Source of the DNA: Phallusia fumigata
Taxonomy: Eukaryota; Chordata; Ascidiacea; Phlebobranchia; Ascidiidae
Direction: 5' to 3'
Length of the DNA: 26,403 nucleotides
NCBI GenBank assembly: GCA_008931825.1
Contig: QXVZ01007503.1
Coordinates: forward strand, 1-26,403
Shown here: piece by piece, positions 13,401-22,295 of the stretch
Layout: each line of letters begins with the position of its first letter
Position numbering within the stretch: position 1 is the stretch's first letter
Program-made: the position numbers and the translations under genes
Notes under the pieces: generated by a model
Database searches by the model: none
The model's input: only the letters and a program-made list of their open reading frames with translations
Told to the model about the DNA's origin: nothing

Positions 13401-16002
13401 TGTGGAATGTTGTAACCTAATTGAGTGGCGAAGTGTGACGTTGCTTGCAGTACTATTGTCGTTTTGCATCTTCAGTTGTACGTATGTCCGAGTTTTGTGC
13501 GGCTCCTAGTTTGTGATGTTGTGTGTGTGTTGTTGGTTGTTTGTTTGTTTATTTGGTTATGTGTTGATTGTTTGTGCCACTTTCGGTTTTTCAGTTTTTT
13601 TTGTGTGGGTTTGTAACGATTTGCCTTTTGAAAGTGCCAGGGGAATTGATCAGTTTGTAGTTATTCGTTTGTGTTGCTTTTTTGGATTAATAATGTGGTT
13701 TTCTGTCTACTTGTTTGTGCTACAGTTTGCTTTTATTACATTAGAATAACTTTTCTAATTACTGTGTGCATGTGTTGTTGGTATTCAGATTGTTTGCATG
13801 TTTGTGTGGCTGTCTGTCTGGCGGTAACTGTCTTTGTATTTGGCTAACTAATTTCAGATTTAGACATACGTTTTAGGGTTTTAAACATTTGTAGTAAAAA
13901 TATACAAGCTAATTTATCCACCAACCAAAACTGTTGTTACGTGTAGGTCGGAGGGACAGTCAACCTTACAAACATGAACCACCTACCAGCTTATCCAACT
14001 CAACTAGGCAGTGGTTCGTTCTACAACTTAGCGACAAGCAAGCTTGTCCCATTGGAACGATTCTCGATCGGGCTTGTCCGCGAAGTTTTCACGGAAATTG
14101 AAAAGCCAAGTTCGGCGGAGGAGCGAAAGGTAATATTTCGGTAAAGAATGCGAGGTTGGTTGGTATTCTAACCCTGCGTTGTCAGCATAACAATTATGGG
14201 ATGAATCTTTTTTACCCAAAAATCAAATTCAATTTTGCAACGTAACCTCATCATATTTAGATGTATTTAGTGTTTCTTCTAGCGGTTATTCGATGTTTCC
14301 TTGGCGTACAACTAACAAGTATTGATATTCGTTTTGTCAAATTGGCAGTTTTAATTTGTTGGTTGAATGTTCAACCATAAATTACAAAGTATACAGATTC
14401 AATTTCTGCTTATTTTCCTACCGTTTCAGATATATATTGAAATGGCTCAACTTTGGAAAATATTAACAAAGCCAGGGGAAGTAGCATCGTCTCCTAAAAT
14501 GCAAATGCTCCTGGACGAACACGAAGCGAGTGGAGACGGGAGTAAAGCGTTCCCGAACATTCAGGAGTTTACGGGCTCAGGCGGGAAGCTCAAAATGTGG
14601 AAAGCCATCAATGCTTTTGCAAGCAAACACATGCGCCCCCAAAGTAAATTAGTCACCACCATCGGTGGCTTGTATAACAAAGTCCTAACGCACGTCGCAT
14701 ATTTGGAGTCCTGTCTCCAGATTAAGAAACTAGAGGGGGGCAAAGACGGGGGTACAATCTTCGTCGGTGACGTCAGAAAACAACTCAATATGAGCCAGTG
14801 GTACGACCCGGCCATGAAATATGCCCTGGACGAAAACGTGGAAATGCTACAGAAGCAAATGCGGGAAGAGAAGTTAGTTTTAAGCAAAACGAAATCCAGT
14901 TTTTTGGTTCAGGAGTCCAAAGAGCGGGAGTTTTCGATCAATAGTAATCTAACAAAACCCTTGTTTGAAGTGTTCGATCTCAAGACTGCGATACAGGCCG
15001 TCATGGAAATCGTATATCAGGGTGGGTAAAAACAAAAGTTAGCAAACACACGTTTTACCTGCATGATTCAAGGTGCTGTAGTAATAGTCGGGAATAGATT
15101 TGCTGTCACTGACTATTTGATTCAAATGAAAAACATCACATTTATTAGGGTATTGTTTAAAACTTTAACAGTAAAAAGATCCCCTCGCTATTATCGTTGT
15201 GCCCCGTGTCAAAAACCATTTGATATTTCATTTTCTTGTTTGCTTTTTTTATTTTGTTATCCCAGTTTGGAGAACAATTTTTGTCGGGATTAACGGTTGC
15301 CTGACTCGCTGCAATACCATAAAAAACATATTTTATCTATTTGTCCTTTTATGTTTAAATTAATGGCTGCGTCCGATTTAACTGATGCGTTTTCACAGTT
15401 AACTTGTTTTTTCGGTTTTAGGTGAAGGTGGGAGTCCCTGTTCGGCTTTCCGAAAATCTGACTTAGGTTCTTATCTCAGTTTCGACAATTCCCATTACGC
15501 CCAGTTCTGGGAGATTGTCAGGGGGCGTCGACTGAAGATGGTGGATCTCACTTCATACGCACATCCTCCGATTTGCATAAACTACACCGAATTCAAATGC
15601 TCGCCGAACGACACGCAGACCAACCAAGCACACTGCTTTGTCGGTGATGAAGTGCCTTTTGATACGGATGGCGTCTGGCCCATTATATCGAACCCAGGCC
15701 CACATAGTTATTACAAGGACACCGATGCGTTTGTATTAAACAACCAGTTCAACATACAGTATACCCGACTGCTTTGGTGTCTCCAAGACGTTTTCGGTGG
15801 AAACTTGCAGCGTATGAAATCCTGTATGAGTGTCATGTACGACCTGATCATCACTGGAAAAAAGCTCGTAGCCACACCGATAAAGCGAAGTTCCATGACT
15901 TACACAGATATGCGAGAGAGCTGCCAGCAGTGCCATGCTGCACCGACCTGGATATTCACGCGAGATCTAGACTACCGCGCCGGATTAAACTTAGATATTT
16001 GA
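4366..16002 (+). CDS. Secreted TSP1-VioB/RebD-like enzyme, copy B (17 exons, 1250 aa)
   Basis: Exons: 4366-4429, 4859-4999, 5350-5495, 6049-6202, 6532-6784, 7373-7560, 8179-8377, 8498-8734, 9448-9651, 10295-10495, 11028-11176, 11863-12001, 12607-12707, 13046-13266, 13947-14129, 14430-15021, 15422-16002. All introns are GT..AG and all phases match. Residues 1-20 are a signal peptide, 32-69 a TSP1 domain, 71-690 the VioB-type N-terminal region (MDWPRFHFSG at 71; a VDGQLY motif near 584), 693-704 YMPASRDLSLSK, and about 730-1250 the ferritin-like domain (E751, E785, E786, H789; E1059, H1082). VioB and RebD are about 1000 aa, so the extra ~70 N-terminal residues are the animal addition. Bacterial relatives couple two indole-3-pyruvate imines; the substrate here is unknown. 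Nine N-glycosylation sequons fit a secreted protein. Less certain borders: the exon 5 start (6586 also fits), the exon 6 start (7400 also fits) and the exon 10 start (10295, a weak AAG acceptor, the only nearby one in phase). Confidence 0.82.
4859..4999 (+). other. Copy B exon 2: thrombospondin type-1 domain on a phase 1-1 exon
   Basis: The exon gives DWSTWSCCSVTCGQG, the WSxWSxCSxTCGxG signature of TSP1 repeats, followed by QSRFR and RPCFRKFCP. Five cysteines are visible (38, 39, 43, 62, 67), one short of the usual six. W33-x-x-W36 is a potential C-mannosylation site. Acceptor CATAG|GG and donor CCAA|GTTAGT are both phase 1, the symmetrical arrangement typical of shuffled extracellular modules. 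Confidence 0.82.
9047..9145. repeat. 46-bp tandem repeat, about 2.1 copies
   Basis: Two perfect 46-bp units (9047-9092 and 9093-9138) are followed by the first seven bases of a third. The repeat lies in copy B intron 8 and looks like a recent local duplication without function. Confidence 0.9.
9665..9711. repeat. 23-bp tandem repeat, two copies
   Basis: Units 9665-9687 and 9688-9710 are identical. They begin 13 bp after the exon 9 end (9651), close to the donor site, in copy B intron 9. Confidence 0.9.
12370..12450 (-). repeat. Possible degenerate tRNA-derived SINE head
   Basis: Read on the - strand, the stretch has a D-arm-like GCTC..GAGC stem around an A-box-like GCTCGAGTGTTA. About 40 bases later comes GGTCCAAATCTC, similar to a polymerase III B box. 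The anticodon and T stems do not pair well, so this is at best a decayed tRNA-like element in copy B intron 12. Confidence 0.25.
12607..12707 (+). other. Copy B exon 13: YMPxxRDLSxxK motif
   Basis: This short exon (entering with 1 base, leaving with 1 base) encodes YMPASRDLSLSKQRLIWNWM. The same motif type, YMPxxRxLSxxK, precedes the ferritin-like domain in VioB and RebD and is the clearest single link between this gene and that family. The exon lies between introns of 605 and 338 bp. Confidence 0.82.
12801..12824. other. GC-rich hairpin in copy B intron 13
   Basis: AGCGGCG (12801-12807) and CGCCGCT (12818-12824) form a perfect 7-bp stem with a 10-base loop in an otherwise AT-rich intron. 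Part of it (CGGCGAGTGAA) recurs at the beginning of exon 14 (near 13055), so a small duplication around the acceptor is possible. Confidence 0.5.
13046..16002 (+). other. Copy B exons 14-17: ferritin-like domain and cysteine-rich C-terminus
   Basis: Exon 14 holds the first metal-ligand helix pair (E751; E785-E786-x-x-H789). Exon 15 begins VGGTVNLTNM. Exon 16 (197 codons) ends in AIQAVMEIVYQG. Exon 17 holds EGGSP, NSHYAQFWEIVRGR, GVWPIISNPG, FNIQYTRLLWCLQDVFGG and HAAPTW, then stops with TGA. Exon 17 has at least eight cysteines, several shared with copy A, which suggests disulfides in a secreted enzyme. No AATAAA or ATTAAA is seen in the ~900 bp after the stop. Confidence 0.85.
13430..13860. 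repeat. G/T-rich low-complexity tract
   Basis: Copy B intron 14 is strongly enriched in T and G on the + strand, with runs of TTTG and GTGT units around 13515-13560. The open frames here (13425-13616, 13513-13749) owe their length to this composition and are not genes. Confidence 0.7.
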
Positions 16003-16409
16003 TTGTGTTATTTGTTTCTGTCGCAGATGTTGCTCGCACATTTATTTCTTGCATTGAAATTGGGTAGGTGAAGTACAATTGTTAGATGATGTTTTGAGTA
16101 TGATCACTTGGTAAGATCACCTATTTTCTAACTTGGATGGGTCAGCAAAAACTGTTAAAAACAGCAGATCTGTTTGGCAGTACAGTCGAGCTTTGTGATT
16201 GGTTGTGTAATATGCCTTTTGCAATTTGTTTTTTAGTTTTGCAGAAACGCATGAGTCACGCTCGTTTATATTTCAAAACATCTGTTACTATTCGAGGGTG
16301 ATAATTTAAAAAGTAATACTGCAGGTAAACACACTCGAAAAGGGTTAACTCTTAAATACTGCTGGTGCGGACCGTAGAAAAGTGTAAAACATAGTTTGTT
16401 TACGTCCAG

Positions 16410-16605
16410 GTTTGACGTATCGTATCATGGGTTTTTCGAATTAATCAATTGTCTAGTGCCCAATTTCAATGGAGATCCATTTCGGGAAGCGCACAACCAA
16501 TTTAGTTTGTATGAAACAACAAGTGGTCCAACGATTTCAGTTGGATCAATGGTAACAAATAAGTCTATTCCAATGGGAAGTATCTTCGGCCAACAAACCA
16601 TTTAA
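16410..16605 (+). pseudogene. Exon-like open frame of unknown origin
   Basis: After a possible acceptor (GTCCAG at 16404-16409) an open frame gives FDVSYHGFFELINCLVPNF and ends GSIFGQQTI before TAA. The amino acid composition is protein-like and there is no low complexity, but I do not recognise a family and find no partner exons. It could be the terminal exon of a decayed gene or chance. Confidence 0.25.
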
Positions 16606-16681
16606 AAAGTTTGAAATTTACTAATCTGGACAAATTACGTGACTATAAGCGTTGAGTCGCTTTTACTTAATTGGTGTCGAG

Positions 16682-16723
16682 TACTTCAGTCAAAAGCAGA
16701 TCAAAATGCTTTACCAAGTATTT
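16682..16723 (+). pseudogene. Relic of a sulfotransferase last exon
   Basis: The stretch translates to YFSQKQIKMLYQVF, matching LSQKQMKMLYQVY in the last exon of the sulfotransferase gene (about 21285-21330), also at DNA level (AAAATGCTTTACCAAGT is shared). The flanking catalytic exons are absent, so this is a fragment of a dead gene copy. Confidence 0.65.
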
Positions 16724-16724
16724 G

Positions 16725-16850
16725 TAAACAATAGCAACACGATGACTGGGTGTAAAGATATTCTAAAAACAGGGTGGGTGTTACAAGAATCAATCCGCCA
16801 GGGCAAGCCTTGGTCTGTTGACTATAAATTAGTTTAGGCCTCTAAATAGT
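16725..16850. repeat. Diverged intergenic repeat, copy 1
   Basis: It begins TAAACAATAGC and aligns with 22173-22295 through blocks such as ATATTCTAA and CAGG.AAGCC/CAGGCC, with small gaps. Copy 1 follows the sulfotransferase relic and copy 2 lies about 800 bp after the intact gene. This fits an old duplication of the sulfotransferase 3' flank followed by a deletion, or a dispersed repeat. Confidence 0.5.
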
Positions 16851-16934
16851 TTAGTTTAGGATATCTTAAAACAAACAAACAGAACAGTTTGTCCCACATG
16901 CAATGCTGCACACTATTTCCGCGTAGGCTATAAA

Positions 16935-17321
16935 TAGGGTTGCCAACTTTGTTACGCTTCAATAAAGGACATAAAAACTTGATTGATATTTTATCACGTC
17001 TCGAAGAAACACTTTCAACTAATATTTGGATCTGATGATGACATAAATTATTGGCACTACTGTTACAAGTTTTCTCACATTGATTTCTTTCTTAATAATA
17101 TTCGGCTCGATTTTGTGAAGGGCCTCATCACTACCGTGTTGTGTAATATGCTAAACTTGTCTTGGTCTTTCAAGTCGCATAGTTTAGAAAGTTAACCACA
17201 AGTCAAAACGATTTTAAAATGAAGGACAAAATAGTGTTATTTCAAATCTTAATAAAGGACAAGGACAAATAGAGCAGAAAAAAGGATTGTCCTTTGAAAT
17301 AAAGGACGGTTGGCAACCCTA
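16935..17321. mobile_element. Non-autonomous hAT-type DNA transposon (MITE), 387 bp
   Basis: The left end TAGGGTTGCCAAC (16935-16947) and right end GTTGGCAACCCTA (17309-17321) are perfect 13-bp inverted repeats. They are flanked by the same 8-bp sequence GCTATAAA (16927-16934 and 17322-17329). An 8-bp target duplication and ends of the form TAGGG..CCCTA are typical of hAT elements. The subterminal motif ATAAAGGAC occurs three times, and a GTCCTTT..AAAGGAC hairpin lies at 17289-17307. The frame at 16983-17195 inside it is not transposase-like, so the element depends on an outside transposase. Confidence 0.88.
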
Positions 17322-18117
17322 GCTATAAAATAGCAGACTGAATGCTAATGGCTGGAATTTCACTTCGCTTGTGAAGCTGCAATCAAATTGTTTAGTGAAA
17401 AGTTGTAGCTAAGAGGAGTTGATGTGTCACTAATCTTTTATCCATATCGTAAAACGTGTATATCTCAAACATAACGATGAATAACCTAAGACCTATTAAA
17501 GTTTATTGTCTACTTTTAATAGTCACGTACACACCTACTGCGCTGAAAAAACGTGATAAAAATATCTCTTGTCAAATTGGTACTGTCTGCTATGTAGCAA
17601 CGACAATTTAAACATTTACCGCCTGGTGTTTCACTGTGCTGAGTAAGAGTTAGCATTGTACAATAGTAGTTGACGCTAATGAGCAGGATTAGCCAACTAG
17701 TAATACAGGGATATTACGAGCCGATATCTGTTATGTGCATGTTGACTAAAGGAAGAACTGCAAGCTGGATCTAAAACTGCAATATATACAAGCACTATGT
17801 CGTGGGAATCGCGTTTTTGTTAAAAAGTGCGTTTTGTTGAATTTTTTAGGGTTTGCTTCAGTGGTTCTTACGTGGGCGCCACCCCTCGTACCTACTTTAT
17901 AGATAAAAAAACTACTGTTTGTTTCAAGGCACGTAGAAAGGCCAAGATGTAAAAACGTCACAACGACAAAATCATGGCCCAAACCCACGTCTGTGGTCAA
18001 CATGTGACATGCAGTCAACAAAACTTTACATCACCCAAAACTTTTACTGTGTAACCTTTCTTCATTGTTTTATTCATGCAGGTAAAATAAAATATTGTAT
18101 GTATATAAACCGATGAA

Positions 18118-21100
18118 ATGGTAGTTTTTCAGAAGAGTCGTTTTCTTGCACTCGCATCGTTAGCTACAGCTGCAGTATTTCTGCACAATCGATTGGCCAT
18201 AAAACAACATGTCAAGATTGCAAACGCAAAGGATAGGAACAATGGTGTCGATCCTCACCCTCAGTTAAGTGCTCCTGGGGAAATAGACTTGGATTTTATG
18301 GAAAAAATGAAAGAAAGAATGGCATCAAGAAGAAGAAGCGTCAAAGATGCTTGTAGAAAATTAGGTAAGTTTGTGCTTTGTTTTGCAATTTTTGCCTCAA
18401 AACATGTAATAAACAACAAACACATCTTTATTTCGTTTAAACCAAAAACCGCTTTTCGCTGAGAGATAGTTTAGTACGACGGTAATACAAGTCCTAACAA
18501 TGACATTATTCCTTAATATGAGGTTAATTAGCTCACATTTTCATGTACCTATAAACGAAAAGTTTGGAGCAGAGAGCATGAAAGGGCGAAAACCGTAAAC
18601 AACGATCTGTAAGGATTAAAATATATCTAAAAGAAAACAGTTTCTTTGTTTTTCTAGGTCTACCAACAGAACCTCTTGACCGGATAGAGCTGATAACATC
18701 GAAGAAATATCGCCTGGCCTACTGCCCAGTCCCGACAACCGGCTGTCCCAATTTGAAACAGGTTTTGCTGGGTCTGAACGGATATGGAAATGACACTAAC
18801 CAAATATTTCGGGTGAGTTAATATCTTATGACAAGGTGACCCCAGGGTCTTTCGCCACCCTAAACTAAACTTATGAGCATTAGTTTTAGCAATTTAAGCG
18901 TAATTTGTTCCCATTGTTGGACAACCAGTTACGTGTGCTGTCGCCATATTTAACTCATAGTGCATGCAATGTTAGATGACCTCTCGTAGTAATGAATTCA
19001 CATCTCCGTAGGGGTGGACATTAAAGAAATCCCTATCCTATAAACTAAATCCAAAGAAACCTGCTCAGGGTAAAAGGTTTCGATTTTTTGTTCTTTTTTA
19101 AAGAAATTATACTTTAGCTATGCTTTCAATCATTTTTAGGGTAGGTTTCATATTTAGTTAGTTTAAGAAAGCTATGCAATAGCTGACCAACATACTACGT
19201 CAGAGGCCAAAATTGGAATCCAAAGTTATAGGACAAAACCTTTACCCAGCACTTTCTGGAATCACTTGTTTTGGATATCGGGTATCCCACTTCTAGTTTT
19301 ACATCAGATAAAAAATGCGGTTAAACAAAGTTAAAAAACTAACAAAAGTTTTCTTCATATAAGTTGTCCAAACGGGCTTAAATTTTTTAACCACAGAAAG
19401 ACGATATTAGCCAGACCAATCTGCTCCACAAAGTCACAGGAGAGAATTTTAAGATAAGAAGCACTGGTTTTCCAAAGTTCGTTGTAGAACAGCAATACAC
19501 CACGTTCCTTGTTGTCCGTCATCCATTTGAACGCGCGCTCTCCGCCTACAGGAACAAGTTGACGAAACAATGGAACGGAGCACCCCCGCAGTTCCTGAAG
19601 AAGGCGGAAAACATAAAGATTCGTTTTGGGAGTACAGAAAGAAGCAAAGGTTAGATATATAAGATAGACAAAGTTATAAAACAACAGTAATCGTTTTTAT
19701 GGGAGAATATAGTCATTATTGTGACAGTGACCACTCTTAGGAGAAATTATTATATACTGTTTACCATTAAAAGGTTTTCTAAACGATTCGACATCTCGTT
19801 ACAACCAGACTTGGCAAATTGCTCTCTGTCGCCACCTCGTGTTAATAAAGCTTTTATGTGCGCAAACCGCTAGACGGCGCATAAGAGTTACAACCGCCCA
19901 ATTTTGATGTTCTGATTGGAATTTACACTCTGGTTCGATTTTGGTTCAAAAAAACATTATCAAAAAAAAGATGCGTGCCAGAAGGATTTTAATAAAGTTT
20001 TTAAGGAAACATAAGTCTTAAAAACAAACAAGACCAAATCAAAAGATTTTTTGCCGGATTAAAACGCTTAAGTCGCCAAATCCATCAAATGAGATTTTGT
20101 AAAATAACAACCAGCTGCGTCTATTTGACTAACTATAATAAATAAAAGCATGTCGTCAATTAGAAAAGTCTAATATTGTTCTAACATACAACATCAGTTT
20201 GCGTTGCCCCGTCAAAGAGAACCCCATTTGGGAAAAATACCTTTTGGACAACAAAAGTGGACAACAGAATATGGAATCTATGGATAACAGAAAATTTGGA
20301 TGACAAGGCAGTTTGTGTGTGAGCTGCATCCAACGTTTATAAGTTTCAGTTACATTTAGTTATTCATATTTTACAGCAACAGAAGTTGGTCCAACATTTG
20401 AAGAATTCGTTGAATATCTTTACAATTCCAACAACACAAACATTAACGGAGAGGACAACCATTGGAACAGTGTAAACGTCATTTGCTTTCCCTGCCAAAA
20501 TCAGTTTGACGTCATAGCGAAGATCGAGACGATAGAGGAAGACTTAAGGTAAAATGCGGTCGAGACCTAATCGTTAAAACTCACAGTTTTCACAAATAAA
20601 TATAACCAAGGCCTATTGGAGGGGGTCCACCAGGTACATTTTTCCGTGGCCCGAGTGCTACTATTTAAAAGGGCCCATGGCCGAAATACCGTTGTATGTT
20701 CACATAAAAAACCTATGCCTCGGCGTATATCTAACCCTTTAAAAACATTTTAAAAGGGTACTACGATGAATTTAAAACGCTAACATAATAACATCAACCA
20801 TTTCGGTTACTGCGTCCACACAGTATCAGAGGCTTTAAATGGAACCGTCTTCAATGTTTTTTCCTGAAGGCAACAAATATAGCAAACAAAAAGAGTGAAA
20901 ACTTTGAAGTTAACAACTAAACCCCACAGAGAAACAAGCAGTTCCAATAGATGTTGAACAATCTTCAAAGAAACGCAACCAAAAAATTAAGAGTTTGTGT
21001 TCTAGTACGCTCGATCAGCACGCATTTTTAAGTATATGCCAGGGCCGATCTCGCATGTTCCAATCAACACGTTTCTTTGCAAAAAAATTTTGCTCTCTGT

Positions 21101-21371
21101 GGAACTGTTAACACGATTTGCGACGTACTTTTCATTCTTAATTTTTGTTTTGTTAATCACCAATTTGTTTTTTGGTAGGTATCTGCTCAAGCTTGTGGAT
21201 GCACCGGACAACCTCGGAATGCTAAATGTTTTTACAAACAGCGGAAAAAATGAAACAAACATCCAGGAGGATCCAAACTTTAAGCGATTAAGCCAGAAGC
21301 AGATGAAAATGCTTTACCAAGTTTACGAAAGTGACTTTCAAATGTTTCAATACGAAACTAACAAAGCTTGA
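18118..21371 (+). CDS. Golgi-type carbohydrate sulfotransferase (CHST8-14-like), 5 exons, 339 aa
   Basis: Exons 18118-18364, 18658-18812, 19397-19649, 20377-20548 and 21179-21371 (stop TGA) join in phases 1, 0, 1, 2 and total 1020 nt. Residues 8-25 form a type II membrane anchor, followed by a stem and the basic RRRSVKDACRKLG usual before the catalytic domain. The 5' PAPS-binding site reads YCPVPTTGCPNLK (104-116), where relatives have VPKxxxTNWK; the phosphate-binding lysine is replaced by T109. The 3' PAPS site VVRHPFERALSAYRNK (173-188) is normal. The part PTFEEFVEYL..NHWNSVNVICFPCQNQFDVIAKIETIEED and the C-terminal LYQVYESDFQMFQYE match the family, which transfers sulfate from PAPS to sugars such as GalNAc or chondroitin/dermatan chains in the Golgi. 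The length is slightly short for the family. Substrate and activity are uncertain because of the altered motif. Confidence 0.88.
20245..20310. repeat. Degenerate short tandem repeat (TGGAyAACA units)
   Basis: Units of the type TGGACAACA, TGGACAACA, TGGATAACA and TGGATGACA follow each other at irregular spacing in intron 3 of the sulfotransferase gene. No function is evident. Confidence 0.5.
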
Positions 21372-21950
21372 AACCTGGGGCATACCAACCATACCGCTGG
21401 AGCCGCGAAATTCATATTTTATCAACCAACGCGCAAGGGTGCTAAAATCATAAGCCGCTAGATGGCAGTATGAGAATTGGCCCCGTTCGAAAATCAATGA
21501 ACCATAACCAGTCGTTTTTCAAGTCATTGGATTTGTGTTCAGCAAATTAGGCTTAACATATGAACCTTATGTTAACCCTGATCATTAGGGTCGCACTTTC
21601 GAGGTCACGTTGCGTTTTTTTACCTATTGATTACAAACTACAAGCGGTATTTGAGTCGCCGAGTGAATTAATTACTTTGTCGCGCTGATTTTCTGCTCTT
21701 AATAAGCAATTTCGCCTGTTCAGTCAGTGCCTTTAGCTATAGCTGAATTTGTCGTTACACATTATTAGTTCAACTCAAGACATGGCTGAGGGGGTTTTGT
21801 GTATTATGTACAACTGCTTCAGGGATAAAGTGGTGTTTGAGTCAACAGAAATAGATTCTAGCTGAGTTGTGCATCTCTTGTTGTTAGAAGTCGTAGCGAC
21901 TTAAACCAAGCAGTCACTGAGCCGGAAATACCTGCGTAACGTTTAAAAGC

Positions 21951-21956
21951 AATAAA
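21951..21956 (+). terminator. Candidate poly(A) signal of the sulfotransferase gene
   Basis: The first AATAAA after the stop codon at 21371 lies 580 bp downstream. It is the only canonical signal I see in that stretch, so a long 3' UTR or a variant signal nearer the stop is possible. Confidence 0.35.
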
Positions 21957-22172
21957 GCCAATGAAGAAGCTGACAAAAAAACAAAAAACAAAAAAGCAAC
22001 CTAAGCTTGGTATTCGTTATTTGCACAACTGCTAACTGGTAGATACGCCAACGCCTATTTACTTTGTGAACGCTTTTACCCTGATTTACGCATGTCACAG
22101 CCAACAATAAGAGTATTGGCTAAATCTTCAGTTTGCCAATAACCTTACGCATTGTGATTACAAAAGTGGTAA

Positions 22173-22295
22173 TAAACAATAGCGATGGCTGGTTGTCAAA
22201 ATATTCTAACAAGGGTACGTGCTGCTGGAAACGACCCGAGTACAGCAGGCCTTAGTCTTTTGCACAAAAATAGGTTTGGGCACCTAAAGGTATCT
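22173..22295. repeat. Diverged intergenic repeat, copy 2
   Basis: Partner of 16725-16850. Both start TAAACAATAG and run through ATATTCTAA, a G-rich block and GGCCTTAGTCT/GCCTTGGTCTG. They have the same orientation and lie at the 3' side of a sulfotransferase sequence in both places. Confidence 0.5.

Larger units (their letters stand above)
16003..18117. other. Spacer between copy B and the sulfotransferase gene
   Basis: About 2.1 kb without an intact gene. It holds an exon-like open frame of unknown origin (16410-16605), a relic of a sulfotransferase last exon (16682-16723), a diverged repeat shared with 22173-22295, and a hAT-type element (16935-17321). Between 17330 and 18060 I see no gene. 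The last ~60 bp contain a CAG acceptor-like site (18078-18080) and TATATAAA just before the sulfotransferase ATG. Confidence 0.6.

Noticed and set aside
13425-13749. Hydrophobic open frames suggesting a membrane protein
   Set aside because: They come from the G/T-rich low-complexity tract in intron 14, which encodes Val, Cys, Phe and Leu by composition.
19355-19684. 109-codon minus-strand open frame
   Set aside because: It is the antisense shadow of sulfotransferase exon 3.
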